Shown: positions 63,618-64,000 of the stretch, in pieces | Numbering within the stretch: the first letter of the stretch is position 1 | Layout of the letters: each line of letters begins with the position of its first letter | Assembly (NCBI RefSeq): GCF_013839525.1 | Contig: NZ_JACDIS010000004.1 | Location: 372,001-436,000 of the forward strand | Source: Chthonobacter rhizosphaerae | GTDB taxonomy: Bacteria; Pseudomonadota; Alphaproteobacteria; Rhizobiales; Pleomorphomonadaceae | Reading direction: 5' to 3' | Length of the DNA stretch: 64,000 nucleotides | Made by a program: the position numbers and the translations under genes | The notes under the pieces: model-generated | Seen by the model: only the letters and a program-made list of their open reading frames with translations | Told to the model about the DNA's origin: nothing | Databases searched by the model: none

Positions 63618-64000
63618 CCGACCCCGACCCGACCGCTCCCGATCTGGAAACCCGCGCGGCGGCCGTGGTGGACGCCTGCCGGGCCGGCTCGCTGGCGGGG
63701 CCGATGGCGCTGACGCGGCTGCTCATGCTGGCCGACGCGGAGGAGGACGCGCGCGGGCTCCTGTCGCGCCTTGCCGCCGACGAGCCGGACACGCCCTGCT
63801 GGCGCGATCTCCTGGCGCTCCTCGCCGCCCGCCCGACCGCCTTCGCGACCGTGAAGGGGCTTCTCTCGGCGGTGGTCCACGGCGCGCCGCGCGCGGGCGG
63901 CCCGGACGCCGCCATCGCGGCGACCGCCGCCATGTTCGACCGGGCGGTGGCGCTGTCGCCGGAGGGCGGCGTGGCGCTCTACAGCCTTGGCGACCCGACT
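63614..64000 (+). CDS. Unidentified operon protein, 5' part only
   Basis: The visible 129 residues form a helical N-terminal region with no catalytic motif (DLETRAAAVVDACRAGSLAGPM, then VALYSLGDPT at the edge). Start overlaps the GNAT gene by 4 bp, so it belongs to the operon. The VALYSLGDPT segment resembles the lead-in of some class I SAM methyltransferases, but the domain itself lies beyond the window. Function is left open. Confidence 0.6.
   Translation, partial: MTDPDPTAPDLETRAAAVVDACRAGSLAGPMALTRLLMLADAEEDARGLLSRLAADEPDTPCWRDLLALLAARPTAFATVKGLLSAVVHGAPRAGGPDAAIAATAAMFDRAVALSPEGGVALYSLGDPT

Overview
The window is very GC-rich chromosomal DNA with tightly packed genes, many 1-4 bp ATGA/GTGA/TTGA overlaps and frequent GTG or TTG starts. 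Gene content (DUF1236 and DUF6165 proteins, an L-fuconate pathway cluster, a CtrA-type TTAA-N7-TTAA box upstream of several genes, EcfG-like promoters) points to an alphaproteobacterium, most likely of the Hyphomicrobiales. This is inference from content, since no rRNA or other marker gene is present. I see no rRNA, tRNA, CRISPR array, prophage or insertion sequence.

Layout. 1-423: 5' part of a PLP aminotransferase. 690-1124: VanZ-like membrane protein. 1112-7605 (-): a complete Bat-type operon (MoxR ATPase, DUF58, DUF4381, two VWA proteins, a TPR protein, BatD-like). 7891-10074: a small DHFR-like protein, an XRE-cupin regulator and two small exported proteins. 10276-15292: L-fucose/L-fuconate catabolism (dehydratase, IclR regulator, aldo/keto reductase, SDR, FAH-family hydrolase). 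15380-20398 (-): type I secretion ABC exporter and HlyD adaptor with a Sel1-repeat protein. 20594-28798: a glycosyltransferase, two TPR-glycosyltransferase proteins (one with three tandem modules) and DUF6165. 29003-33094 (-): a 1363-residue repeat protein with a type I secretion C-terminus, the probable substrate of that exporter. 33514-42984: small membrane proteins, two response regulators, a lipoprotein, a serine hydrolase and PEP carboxylase. 43086-52427: a RpiR-regulated ABC sugar-type importer with a DSD1-type PLP enzyme, SDR, RidA and an M81 metallopeptidase. 52590-55110: a fasciclin protein and a chemoreceptor. 55266-64000: an overlapping operon running off the window, with inositol-phosphate synthase, phosphatase, three sugar-transfer or activation enzymes, methyltransferase, a TIM-barrel glycosidase-like protein, PIG-L deacetylase, GNAT-like protein and a partial gene.

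Two systems stand out. The first is a surface-protein system: exporter, adaptor, giant repeat substrate and a set of glycosyltransferases, with CtrA-like boxes upstream of both the substrate and the exporter. Cell-cycle-timed export of a possibly glycosylated surface layer or adhesin would fit this. The second is the inositol operon. Its set of enzymes (Ino1, phosphatase, glycosyltransferase, PIG-L deacetylase, acetyltransferase) resembles the logic of mycothiol synthesis but lacks a cysteine ligase and adds a methyltransferase and an apparently circularly permuted glycosidase. It may make an undescribed inositol glycoside or glycolipid.
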